Origin: Methylobacterium radiotolerans JCM 2831 | Lineage (GTDB): Bacteria > Pseudomonadota > Alphaproteobacteria > Rhizobiales > Beijerinckiaceae | NCBI RefSeq assembly: GCF_000019725.1 | Contig: NC_010505.1 | Coordinates: forward strand, 5,316,001-5,380,000 | Direction: 5' to 3' | DNA length: 64,000 bases | In this document: piece after piece, positions 1 through 8,448 of the stretch | Layout: every line of letters starts with the position of its first letter | How positions within the stretch are numbered: the stretch's first letter is position 1 | The notes under the pieces: model-generated | Told to the model about the DNA's origin: nothing | Database searches by the model: none | Seen by the model: the letters and a program-made list of their open reading frames with translations, nothing else | Made by a program: the position numbers and the translations under genes

Positions 1-131
1 CCCCGGTGCTCGCGGTCCTGCTCGGCGGGCTGGGAATCTGGCGCCTCGCCCGCCGCCGCCCGCCCGCGCCGGCCCGGAACCTGTCGGCGGCCGAGGAGGC
101 GGAGGTCGCGGCGCTGCTGCGACGGGAGTAG
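1..131 (+). CDS. Cytochrome c-type biogenesis protein CcmH/CycL, C-terminal end only
   Basis: Only the last 42 codons are in the window; the reading frame is open from base 3 and ends at TAG 129-131. The residues are a hydrophobic stretch (VLAVLLGGLGIWRLAR) followed by an arginine- and proline-rich linker and the ending LSAAEEAEVAALLRRE. This order, one C-terminal membrane helix and then a short tail with an L-S-x-x-E-E-x-x-V/L-x-x-L-L pattern, is typical of CcmH proteins, which reduce the apocytochrome haem-binding cysteines in the periplasm. The catalytic CxxC part lies upstream and is not visible, so the call rests on the tail alone. Confidence 0.55.
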   Translation, partial: PVLAVLLGGLGIWRLARRRPPAPARNLSAAEEAEVAALLRRE

Positions 132-227
132 ATTCGCGGGCGGAAGCGATTCGCCAGCCCCGTTCGGCACGAGTCTTGGATCGGGCCTCGCAGACCGCAC
201 GATCGGCGACGCGCCCGGGGCAGGACG

Positions 228-884
228 ATGACGGCCGCTACGCTCACCATCTCGAGCCGCAACTACTCCTCGTGGTCCCTGCGGGGCTGGCTCATCTGCC
301 GGATGGCGGGTCTCGATTTCGAGACCGAGGTCCTGTCCGGCGCCGACGCCACCACCCGGGCGGAGCTGCTTCACCTCTCGCCGTCCTTCCTGGTGCCGCG
401 CCTGCGCCACGGCGACGTGGTCGTCTGGGACACCCTGGCCATCGCCGAGTACCTCGCCGAGACCTTCCCGGAGGCCGGCTTCCTGCCCGGCAACGTGGCG
501 GAGCGCGCCCATTGCCGGTCCATCTCCGGCGAGATGCATTCCGGCTTCGTCAATCTGCGCTCGGCGCTGCCGATGAACCTGCGCGCCTTCCACCCCGACT
601 TCCGGCTGTTCAACGGGGCGAAGGCCGATATCGAGCGCATCGTCACGATCTTCGACGATTGCCTGGACCGCTACGAGGGTCCGTACCTGTTCGGCGCGCG
701 GCCGTGCCTGGCCGACGCCATGTACGCTCCGGTCTGCACGCGCTTCCGCACCTACGACGTCTCGCTGCCGCCCCGGGCCGCCGCCTACCGCGACACGATC
801 TTGCACTGGCCGCTGATGGTCGAGTGGGCTGAGGCCGCCGCTGACGAGCCGGACGAGATCGAGGAACTCGAGATGGAGTTCTGA
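228..884 (+). CDS. Glutathione S-transferase family protein
   Basis: A 218-residue cytosolic protein with the usual GST length and two-domain plan. The N-terminal thioredoxin-like part (about 1-80) carries SSRNYSSWSLRGW, where a serine is placed as in glutathione-activating GSTs, then the cis-proline segment LVPRL near 62 and the glutathione-binding D-T-L-A-I-A-E-Y-L segment. The C-terminal helical domain contains the hydrophobic LADAMYAPV segment near 163 that resembles the GST N-capping box region. Start chosen at ATG 228 because AGGA stands a few bases upstream. It is a single gene with no functional link to its neighbours. The substrate cannot be told; these enzymes conjugate glutathione to electrophiles or reduce peroxides. 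Confidence 0.85.
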   Translation: MTAATLTISSRNYSSWSLRGWLICRMAGLDFETEVLSGADATTRAELLHLSPSFLVPRLRHGDVVVWDTLAIAEYLAETFPEAGFLPGNVAERAHCRSISGEMHSGFVNLRSALPMNLRAFHPDFRLFNGAKADIERIVTIFDDCLDRYEGPYLFGARPCLADAMYAPVCTRFRTYDVSLPPRAAAYRDTILHWPLMVEWAEAAADEPDEIEELEMEF

Positions 885-916
885 GGCGGCCGAGGCTCCG
901 GTCTCGGGGCCCGCCG

Positions 917-1008
917 CCGTCCTTGCGAGCGGAGCGAAGCGATCCAGTCGCGCCACGCTTGCCGAGGTCGCGCTGCCCTGGATCGCTTCGCTCCGCTCGC
1001 AAGGACGG
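917..1008. repeat. Palindromic REP-like element, 31-bp perfect arms
   Basis: Bases 917-947 and 978-1008 are exact inverted copies of 31 bases, separated by a 30-base spacer. The arms begin CCGTCCTTGCGAGCGGAGCG. The element sits between the glutathione transferase gene and the formate dehydrogenase promoter region. Similar mosaic palindromes are scattered through genomes of Methylobacterium and related Rhizobiales, and this looks like one of them rather than a terminator, because there is no T-tract. The remaining bases 1009-1283 hold no gene and must contain the formate dehydrogenase promoter; I could not pick a convincing -35/-10 pair. Confidence 0.8.
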
Positions 1009-1283
1009 AGGGCTCTAACAGGACGTTCCGGACCCGACGTGACAGGATGCAGTTTCTTGCATGGCACAAATTTATGTTGCGATGCACGCGACACATTCTG
1101 ACCGCGTACAGGATCTGAAAAATCGCGCTGTGGCAACAGGTTAACGAAGTGTCTCCGCTCGTCTGGCCTGCGTGTTACAGCTCGACAAACGTCCTTTGTC
1201 GCCCGACCGGACAGCGCGATTGATGCCATTCGGCATTTCTGTTCCTCTTCGCATTAGAACAGGAACAGACTGGGCTGGAAACC

Positions 1284-1757
1284 ATGGCGCGTCACGAGCC
1301 CTGGAGCGCGGAGCGCGCGTCCGGGATCATCGCCGAGCACACCCATCTCGAAGGGGCCACGCTGCCGATCCTGCACGCGCTGCAGGAAACCTTCGGCTAC
1401 GTGGATTCCGGCGCCGTGCCGCTGATCGCGGACGCGCTGAACCTGTCGCGCGCCGAGGTGCATGGCTGCATCACCTTCTACCACGACTTCCGCGCCCACC
1501 CCGCCGGCCGCCACGAGGTGAAGCTGTGCCGGGCCGAGGCCTGCCAGGCCATGGGCTCCGACAAGCTGCACCGCGAGATCCTCGGCCGCCTCGGCTGCGG
1601 ATGGCACGAGACCACCGCCGACGGCAGCGCCACGGTCGAGCCGGTCTACTGCCTCGGCCTCTGCGCCAACGGTCCCGCCGCGCTGGTGGACGGTGAGCCG
1701 GTCGCGCACCTGACCGCCGACGCCCTCGAAGCTGCCCTGACGGAGGTGCGCCAGTGA
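1284..1757 (+). CDS. fdsG: NAD-dependent formate dehydrogenase, gamma subunit (NuoE-like, FdsG/Fdh2C)
   Basis: A 157-residue thioredoxin-like ferredoxin subunit of the NuoE family. It passes electrons within the soluble formate dehydrogenase that oxidises formate to CO2 with NAD+. The four cysteines for the 2Fe-2S cluster are visible: LCRAEAC near residues 78-84 and YCLGLC near 120-125. Typical NuoE segments LHALQETFGYV and CITFYHDF are also present. Start at ATG 1284 after a GGAAA stretch. It is the first gene of the operon; its TGA overlaps the GTG of the beta subunit gene by four bases, so translation is probably coupled. In Methylobacterium extorquens the equivalent is called fdh2C. Confidence 0.93.
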   Translation: MARHEPWSAERASGIIAEHTHLEGATLPILHALQETFGYVDSGAVPLIADALNLSRAEVHGCITFYHDFRAHPAGRHEVKLCRAEACQAMGSDKLHREILGRLGCGWHETTADGSATVEPVYCLGLCANGPAALVDGEPVAHLTADALEAALTEVRQ

Positions 1758-3313
1758 GCGTGACCCTCTACGTTCCGCGCGACGCCGTCGCCCTCGGCCT
1801 CGGCGCCAACAAGGTCGCCCGCGCCCTGTTCGCGGGCGCCGAGCGCCGCGGCCTCGACGTCACCATCGTCCGCACCGGCTCCCGCGGCCTGTTCTGGCTG
1901 GAGCCGATGGTCGAAATCGGCACTCCCGAGGGGCGCGTCGCCTACGGACCGGTGACGGTCAAGGATGTCGATGCCCTGCTGGATGCCGGCCTGACCACGG
2001 GCGGCGACCACGCCCTGCGCCTCGGCGATCCTGAAAAAATCCCCTACCTCGCCCGGCAGCAGCGCCTGACCTTCCACCGCTGCGGCGTGATCGACCCGGT
2101 CTCCGTGGACGATTACCGGGCCCATGGCGGCTACCGCGGCCTCGAGGCCGCCCTGAAGCTCGATGCCGCGGGCATCGTCGCGGCGGTGCGCGAGTCCGGC
2201 CTGCGCGGCCGGGGCGGTGCCGGCTTCCCCGCCGGCATCAAGTGGAACACTGTGATGCTCGCCGAGGCGGACCAGAAATACGTGGTCTGCAACGCCGACG
2301 AGGGCGATTCCGGCACCTTCGCCGACCGGATGATGATGGAGGGCGATCCCTTCAACCTCATCGAGGGCATGACCATCGCGGGCGTCGCCACCGGCGCCAC
2401 CCGCGGCTACATCTACCTGCGCTCCGAGTACCCGCAGGCCTTCGCGACCCTGAAGGAGGCGATCGCCAACGGCGTGACGGCGGGCGTGCTCGGCGACAAC
2501 ATCCTGGGCTCGGGCAAGAGCTTCCACCTGGACGTGCGCCTCGGCGCCGGGGCCTATATCTGCGGCGAGGAGACCTCGCTGCTGGAGAGCCTGGAGGGCA
2601 AGCGCGGCATCGTGCGGGCCAAGCCGCCGATCCCGGCGCTGAAGGGCTTCCTCGGCAAGCCGACGCTGGTCAACAACGTCATGACCTTCACGGCCGTGCC
2701 GTGGATCCTGGAGAACGGCGCCAGGGCCTACGCCGATTACGGCATGGGCCGCTCGCTCGGCACCCTGCCGATCCAGCTCGCCGGCAATATCAAGCACGGC
2801 GGCCTGATCGAGATGGCCTTCGGCATCACCCTCCGTCAGGTGATCGAGGATTTCGGCGGCGGCACCCGCTCAGGTCGGCCGGTCCGGGCCGTGCAGGTCG
2901 GCGGGCCGCTCGGGGCCTACTTCCCCGACCATCTCCTCGACACGCCCCTCGACTACGAGGCGATGGCGGCCAAGAAGGGCCTCGTCGGCCACGGCGGCAT
3001 CGTGGTGTTCGACGATACGGTCGATATGGCCGCCCAGGCCCGCTTCGCCTTCGAGTTCTGCGCCACCGAGTCGTGCGGCAAGTGCACCCCCTGCCGCATC
3101 GGCGCGACCCGCGGCGTCGAGACCATGGACAAGGTGATCGCCGGCATCCGGCCGGACGCGAACCTGAAGCTGGTCGAGGACCTCTGCGAGGTCATGACCG
3201 ACGGGTCGCTCTGCGCCATGGGCGGGCTCACCCCGATGCCCGTCATGAGCGCGATCACCCATTTCCCTGAAGATTTTCGCCGTGCGGGCTCGCTGCCTGC
3301 GGCGGCTGAGTGA
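1754..3313 (+). CDS. fdsB: NAD-dependent formate dehydrogenase, beta subunit (NuoF-like, FdsB/Fdh2B)
   Basis: A 519-residue diaphorase subunit that transfers electrons from the formate-oxidising alpha subunit to NAD+. The N-terminal third is thioredoxin-like, then follows the NuoF core: RGRGGAGFPAGIKW (glycine-rich NADH/FMN loop), NADEGDSGTFADR, and GAGAYICGEETSLLESLEG. The 4Fe-4S cysteines occur as ESCGKCTPCRIG near residue 440 with a fourth cysteine in DGSLCAMGG near 485. The start is GTG 1754, in the GTGA overlap with the upstream gene. Its stop lies just before the ribosome-binding site of the alpha subunit gene. Length and motif order match FdsB of Ralstonia and Fdh2B of Methylobacterium. 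Confidence 0.95.
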   Translation: MSVTLYVPRDAVALGLGANKVARALFAGAERRGLDVTIVRTGSRGLFWLEPMVEIGTPEGRVAYGPVTVKDVDALLDAGLTTGGDHALRLGDPEKIPYLARQQRLTFHRCGVIDPVSVDDYRAHGGYRGLEAALKLDAAGIVAAVRESGLRGRGGAGFPAGIKWNTVMLAEADQKYVVCNADEGDSGTFADRMMMEGDPFNLIEGMTIAGVATGATRGYIYLRSEYPQAFATLKEAIANGVTAGVLGDNILGSGKSFHLDVRLGAGAYICGEETSLLESLEGKRGIVRAKPPIPALKGFLGKPTLVNNVMTFTAVPWILENGARAYADYGMGRSLGTLPIQLAGNIKHGGLIEMAFGITLRQVIEDFGGGTRSGRPVRAVQVGGPLGAYFPDHLLDTPLDYEAMAAKKGLVGHGGIVVFDDTVDMAAQARFAFEFCATESCGKCTPCRIGATRGVETMDKVIAGIRPDANLKLVEDLCEVMTDGSLCAMGGLTPMPVMSAITHFPEDFRRAGSLPAAAE

Positions 3314-3323
3314 GGCGGCGCGC

Positions 3324-6185
3324 ATGGCCCTCATCAAAGAAATCGACTACGGCACGCCGATCCGCGTCAGCGCGCAGACGGTGACGCTGACGATCGACGG
3401 CATGTCGGTGACGGTGCCCGCCGGCACCTCGGTGATGGCGGCGGCGATGCAGGCCGGGACGCAGATCCCGAAGCTCTGCGCCACCGACTCGCTGGAGCCG
3501 TTCGGCTCCTGCCGCCTCTGCCTCGTTGAGATCGAGGGCCGGCGCGGCACGCCCGCCTCGTGCACGACGCCGGCCGAGAACGGCATGGTGGTCCACACCC
3601 AGAACGAGAAGCTCGCCAGGCTCCGCAAGGGCGTGATGGAGCTCTACATCTCCGACCACCCCCTCGACTGCCTGACCTGCGCGGCGAACGGCGACTGCGA
3701 GCTGCAGACCCAGGCGGGCGTCGTGGGCCTGCGCGACGTGCGCTACGGCTACGAGGGCGACAACCACGTCCGGCCGAGCTCCGAGAAGTACCTGCCGAAG
3801 GACGAGTCGAACCCGTACTTCACCTACGACCCGTCGAAGTGCATCGTCTGCAACCGCTGCGTCCGCGCCTGTGAGGAGGTGCAGGGCACCTTCGCGCTGA
3901 CCATCGCGGGTCGCGGCTTCGACAGCCGCGTGGCGGCCGGCCCGACCAATTTCTTCGAGTCCGAGTGCGTGTCCTGCGGCGCCTGCGTGCAGGCCTGCCC
4001 GACCGCGACCCTGCAGGAGAAGTCGATCCACGAGTACGGCCAGCCGGAGCACGCCGAGGTCACGACCTGCGCGTATTGCGGCGTCGGCTGCTCGTTCAAG
4101 GCCGAGATGCAGGGCGAGCGCGTCGTCCGCATGGTCCCGTACAAGGGCGGCAAGGCCAACGAGGGCCATAGCTGCGTCAAGGGCCGCTTCGCCTACGGCT
4201 ACGCCACCCACAAGGACCGCATCACCAAGCCGATGATCCGCGAGAAGATCACGGATCCGTGGCGCGAGGTCTCCTGGGAGGAGGCGATCGACCGGGCGGC
4301 CTCCGAGTTCAAGCGGATCCAGGCCCAGTACGGCAAGGATTCGGTCGGCGGCATCACGTCGTCGCGCTGCACCAACGAGGAAGCCTACCTCGTCCAGAAG
4401 CTGGTGCGCGCCGCCTTCGGCAACAACAACGTCGATACCTGCGCCCGCGTCTGCCACTCGCCGACCGGCTACGGCCTGATGTCGACGCTCGGCACCTCGG
4501 CCGGCACCCAGGACTTCAAGTCGGTCGAGCATTCCGACGTGATCCTGGTGATCGGCGCCAATCCGACCGACGGCCACCCGGTCTTCGGCTCGCGGATGAA
4601 GAAGCGCCTCCGGCAGGGCGCGAAACTGATCGTCGCCGATCCGCGCAGGATCGACCTCGTCAAGTCGCCCCACATCAAGGCCGACTATCACCTGCCGCTG
4701 AAGCCCGGCTCCAACGTCGCCTTCATCAACTCGCTGGCGCACGTGATCGTCACCGAGGGGCTGATCGACGAGGCCTATGTCCGCGAGCGCTGCGACCTCG
4801 CCGAGTTCGAGTCCTGGGCGCGGTTCATCGCCGACGAGCGACACTCCCCGGAGAACCAGCAGTCCTTCACCGGCCTCGACCCTGAGCAGGTCCGCGGAGC
4901 GGCCCGGCTCTACGCCAAAGGCGGCGCGGCCGGCATCTACTACGGGCTCGGCGTCACCGAGCACAGCCAGGGCTCGACCATGGTCATGGGCATGGCGAAC
5001 ATCGCCATGGCCACCGGCAATATCGGCAAGCTCGGCGCCGGCGTGAACCCGCTGCGCGGCCAGAACAACGTCCAGGGCTCCTGCGACATGGGCTCGTTCC
5101 CGCACGAGCTCACCGGCTACCGCCACGTCTCGGACGACGCCACCCGCGAGAGCTTCGAGGCCCTCTGGGGCGCCAAGCTCGACAACGCGCCGGGCCTGCG
5201 CATCACCAACATGCTGGACGAGGCCGTCGAGGGCTCGTTCAAGGGCATGTACATCCAGGGCGAGGACATCGCGCAGTCCGACCCCGACACGCACCACGTG
5301 ACGTCGGGCCTGATGGCGATGGAGTGCATCGTCGTCCAGGACCTGTTCCTGAACGAGACCGCCAAGTACGCCCACGTCTTCCTGCCGGGCGCCTCGTTCC
5401 TCGAGAAGGACGGGACCTTCACCAACGCCGAGCGCCGCATCTCGCGGGTCCGCAAGGTCATGGCCCCGATGGGCGGCTACGGCGACTGGGAGGGCACGGT
5501 GCTGCTCGCCAACGCGCTGGGCTACCCGATGACCTACAGCCACCCGTCCGAGATTATGGACGAGATCGCCTCGCTCACCCCGAGCTTCACCGGCGTGTCC
5601 TACGCCAAGCTCGACGAGCTCGGCTCGGTGCAGTGGCCCTGCAACGAGAAGGCGCCGCTCGGCACGCCGATGATGCACGTGGACCGGTTCGTCCGCGGCA
5701 AGGGCCGGTTCATGATCACCGAGTTCGTGGCCACCGAGGAGCGGACGGGGGCGAAGTTCCCGCTGATCCTCACCACGGGCCGGATCCTCTCCCAGTACAA
5801 TGTCGGCGCGCAGACCCGGCGCACCGAGAACTCGCGCTGGCACGAGGAGGACGTGCTGGAGATCCACCCGTTCGACGCGGAACTGCGCGGCATCGTGGAC
5901 GGCGACCTCGTCGCCCTGGAGAGCCGCTCCGGCGACATCGCCCTGAAGGCCAAGATCTCCGAGCGGATGCAGCCGGGCGTGGTCTACACGACGTTCCACC
6001 ACGCCAAGACCGGCGCCAACGTCATCACCACCGACTACTCGGACTGGGCGACGAACTGCCCCGAGTACAAGGTGACGGCGGTGCAGGTCCGGCGGACCAA
6101 CCGGCCCTCCGACTGGCAGGCGAAGTTCTACGAGGAGGACTTCTCCCTGACCCGGATCGCCCAGACCCTGGACGCGGCAGAGTAA
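3324..6185 (+). CDS. fdsA: NAD-dependent formate dehydrogenase, alpha (catalytic, molybdopterin) subunit (FdsA/Fdh2A)
   Basis: A 953-residue catalytic subunit that oxidises formate at a bis-MGD molybdenum (or tungsten) centre. Domains in order: a 2Fe-2S ferredoxin domain with GSCRLCLVEIEG; a NuoG-type H-P-L-D-C-L-T-C cluster; two 4Fe-4S binding motifs (CIVCNRCVRAC and CVSCGACVQAC); the molybdopterin 4Fe-4S domain with CAYCGVGC; and the molybdopterin oxidoreductase core. Cys377 in ARVCHSPT is the expected metal ligand, with the catalytic histidine beside it and an arginine two residues before. ATG 3324 is preferred over 3282 because GAGGCG lies just upstream and family members begin MALIKEIDYG. 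The gene follows the beta subunit by ten bases. Confidence 0.96.
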   Translation: MALIKEIDYGTPIRVSAQTVTLTIDGMSVTVPAGTSVMAAAMQAGTQIPKLCATDSLEPFGSCRLCLVEIEGRRGTPASCTTPAENGMVVHTQNEKLARLRKGVMELYISDHPLDCLTCAANGDCELQTQAGVVGLRDVRYGYEGDNHVRPSSEKYLPKDESNPYFTYDPSKCIVCNRCVRACEEVQGTFALTIAGRGFDSRVAAGPTNFFESECVSCGACVQACPTATLQEKSIHEYGQPEHAEVTTCAYCGVGCSFKAEMQGERVVRMVPYKGGKANEGHSCVKGRFAYGYATHKDRITKPMIREKITDPWREVSWEEAIDRAASEFKRIQAQYGKDSVGGITSSRCTNEEAYLVQKLVRAAFGNNNVDTCARVCHSPTGYGLMSTLGTSAGTQDFKSVEHSDVILVIGANPTDGHPVFGSRMKKRLRQGAKLIVADPRRIDLVKSPHIKADYHLPLKPGSNVAFINSLAHVIVTEGLIDEAYVRERCDLAEFESWARFIADERHSPENQQSFTGLDPEQVRGAARLYAKGGAAGIYYGLGVTEHSQGSTMVMGMANIAMATGNIGKLGAGVNPLRGQNNVQGSCDMGSFPHELTGYRHVSDDATRESFEALWGAKLDNAPGLRITNMLDEAVEGSFKGMYIQGEDIAQSDPDTHHVTSGLMAMECIVVQDLFLNETAKYAHVFLPGASFLEKDGTFTNAERRISRVRKVMAPMGGYGDWEGTVLLANALGYPMTYSHPSEIMDEIASLTPSFTGVSYAKLDELGSVQWPCNEKAPLGTPMMHVDRFVRGKGRFMITEFVATEERTGAKFPLILTTGRILSQYNVGAQTRRTENSRWHEEDVLEIHPFDAELRGIVDGDLVALESRSGDIALKAKISERMQPGVVYTTFHHAKTGANVITTDYSDWATNCPEYKVTAVQVRRTNRPSDWQAKFYEEDFSLTRIAQTLDAAE

Positions 6186-6194
6186 GAGTACCCG

Positions 6195-6488
6195 ATGAGC
6201 GCCGTGACGCAGGTGGACAAGCTCGTCCGCATGGCCAACCAGATCGCCACCTTCTTCCGGTCCTACCCGGAGGAGGAGGCGGTGGCCGGGATCCAGAAGC
6301 ACATCAAGGCGTTCTGGACGCCCAAGATGATCGCCCATCTCGAGGCTGCCCTGCCGGAGCAGGGCGACCGGGTCGACGGCTACGTCCGGCGGGCGCTGCA
6401 CGGCGCGGAGCCGGCGGCCGACAGCCCGGTGCGCCCGGCGACCCGGGACCCGCAGCTCGCGGGTGCGGGCGCCAGCGACGCGGGCTGA
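6195..6488 (+). CDS. fdsD: Formate dehydrogenase delta subunit (FdsD/Fdh2D)
   Basis: A 97-residue protein that starts nine bases after the alpha subunit stop. The first 60 residues (VDKLVRMANQIATFFRSYP, then an HIKAFWTPKM segment) match the small FdsD family, which is needed for assembly or stability of the soluble formate dehydrogenase. The C-terminal third is low-complexity, rich in alanine and proline, and probably disordered. No FdsC/FdhD sulphurtransferase gene lies between alpha and delta, unlike in Ralstonia and Rhodobacter. The operon ends here with a hairpin at 6550-6593. Confidence 0.9.
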   Translation: MSAVTQVDKLVRMANQIATFFRSYPEEEAVAGIQKHIKAFWTPKMIAHLEAALPEQGDRVDGYVRRALHGAEPAADSPVRPATRDPQLAGAGASDAG

Positions 6489-6549
6489 CACGGCCGCGGC
6501 CGGATGGACTCACGGGACCGAGCCCCGCGGCTGGGTCTGCACACGACCG

Positions 6550-6593
6550 CGCGAAACACCTCCTGTTCCGAACGTGGCAGGGGGTGTTTCGCG
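6550..6593. terminator. Hairpin between convergent fdsD and scoB
   Basis: Bases 6550-6560 (CGCGAAACACC) pair exactly with 6583-6593, and the stem continues inward to about 6567/6576 with a few G-U pairs, giving a long nearly continuous stem. It lies between two genes whose transcripts meet, so it probably ends both. A weak T-stretch only is present, so termination efficiency is uncertain. Confidence 0.6.
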
Positions 6594-6716
6594 TCCGAGT
6601 CGAGGCGTGAGGGGCGCGTCGGCCGCGTCCGCGGGACCGTTCGACGATCGGTCGTCCGACCCCGGTAACGCGTCCCGCGACGGGCCCGGCGACGTCGGCC
6701 GCCGGGCCCAGGGGCG

Positions 6717-7379
<663 letters not shown>

Positions 7380-7403
7380 CGTTCTCGCTCCCTTCCCGTC
7401 CGA

Positions 7404-8144
7404 TCAGTGCGTGCCGCCGCCGGCCGCCGCGGCCGGGGTGCTGTCGCCGCGCTTGCGCGTAGTGCGCTGCTCGATGCGCTTGTCGCGCTGCCCGACGTCG
7501 ATGATCCGCTTCACGAAGATGCCGGGCGTGTGGATCGTGTCCGGGTCGATCTCGCCGGGCTTCACGAGGTGCTCGACCTGCGCCACCGTCATCTTGGCGG
7601 CGGTGGCCATCATCGGGTTGAAGTTGCGGGCGGTCATCCGGTAGCGCAGGTTCCCCTCGGTGTCGCCGGTGTGGGCGTGGACCAGGGCGAGGTCGGCGAA
7701 CAGGCCGCGCTCCATCACGTACTGCTCGCCGTCGAACTCGCGGACTTCCTTGCCCTCGGCGACCTTGGTGCCGACGCCGGTCTTGGTGAAGAAGGCCGGG
7801 ATGCCCGCGCCGCCGGCGCGGATCCGCTCCGCCAGCGTGCCCTGCGGGTTGAACTCGATCTCCAGCTCGCCGCCGAGATACTGGCGGGCGAACTCCTTGT
7901 TCTCGCCCACGTAGGACGAGATCATCTTGGCGACCTGGCGGGTATCCAGGAGCTTGCCGAGGCCGACCCCGTCGATGCCGGCATTGTTCGACACGACCGT
8001 GAGGCCCTTGACGCCCGAGAGGCGCACCGCCTCGATCAGCTCGTCGGGGATGCCGCAGAGGCCGAAGCCGCCGCACATCACCATCATGTCGTCGTGCAGG
8101 AGGCCGGCCAGGGCGGCGGCGGCATCCGTGTAGACCTTCTTCAT
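7404..8144 (-). CDS. scoA: 3-oxoacid CoA-transferase subunit A
   Basis: A 246-residue subunit A of succinyl-CoA:3-ketoacid CoA-transferase. It begins MKKVYTDAAAALAGLLHDD; glycine-rich motifs GGFGLCGIPDELI near residue 27 and the later GGAGIPAFFTKTGVGT block are those of the CoA-binding alpha subunit. The start at 8144 is supported by AAGGACGG eight bases upstream; the frame stays open further upstream (to 8333) but that extension is low-complexity and has no support. The two genes form a simple AB operon. The stretch 8145-8448 between this gene and the divergent AsmA gene should hold both promoters; I see no clear elements in it. Confidence 0.92.
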   Translation of the reverse strand: MKKVYTDAAAALAGLLHDDMMVMCGGFGLCGIPDELIEAVRLSGVKGLTVVSNNAGIDGVGLGKLLDTRQVAKMISSYVGENKEFARQYLGGELEIEFNPQGTLAERIRAGGAGIPAFFTKTGVGTKVAEGKEVREFDGEQYVMERGLFADLALVHAHTGDTEGNLRYRMTARNFNPMMATAAKMTVAQVEHLVKPGEIDPDTIHTPGIFVKRIIDVGQRDKRIEQRTTRKRGDSTPAAAAGGGTH

Positions 8145-8448
8145 CGAACCGTCCTTTTCCCGCCGGATCCGACCGGCCGAAACCTTGGGAAGCGCGTGTC
8201 CTCGCGCCTGCTCTCCCCGATTCCGCGCGCGAAATCCAGTGGTGCGCCGCACCGGTCCGTGCGGTCCCGGGCGATCCGTAACCGGCACTGCGTTGGGGAG
8301 GGCAGGGCGGCCCTGCGCGGGCGCGGCAGACAAAGCCGGCCGGGGACGCTAAGTTGCCCCCTCGACGTGCAGACCCTGCCGGGCCGTGGCAGCCCGAGGG
8401 GCCGGCGCGGCGCCCGGCTTCCGGCCACAGCCGCCGCCCCTTCGGAGC

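Noticed and set aside
3255..6491. A 1078-residue open frame on the minus strand opposite the formate dehydrogenase alpha gene
   Set aside because: It is the mirror of a strongly coding high-GC gene, with low-complexity Ala/Arg/Gly/Val composition and no domain. The same holds for the other long frames opposite or within named genes (for example 6304-10314, 46524-48662, 51925-53691).
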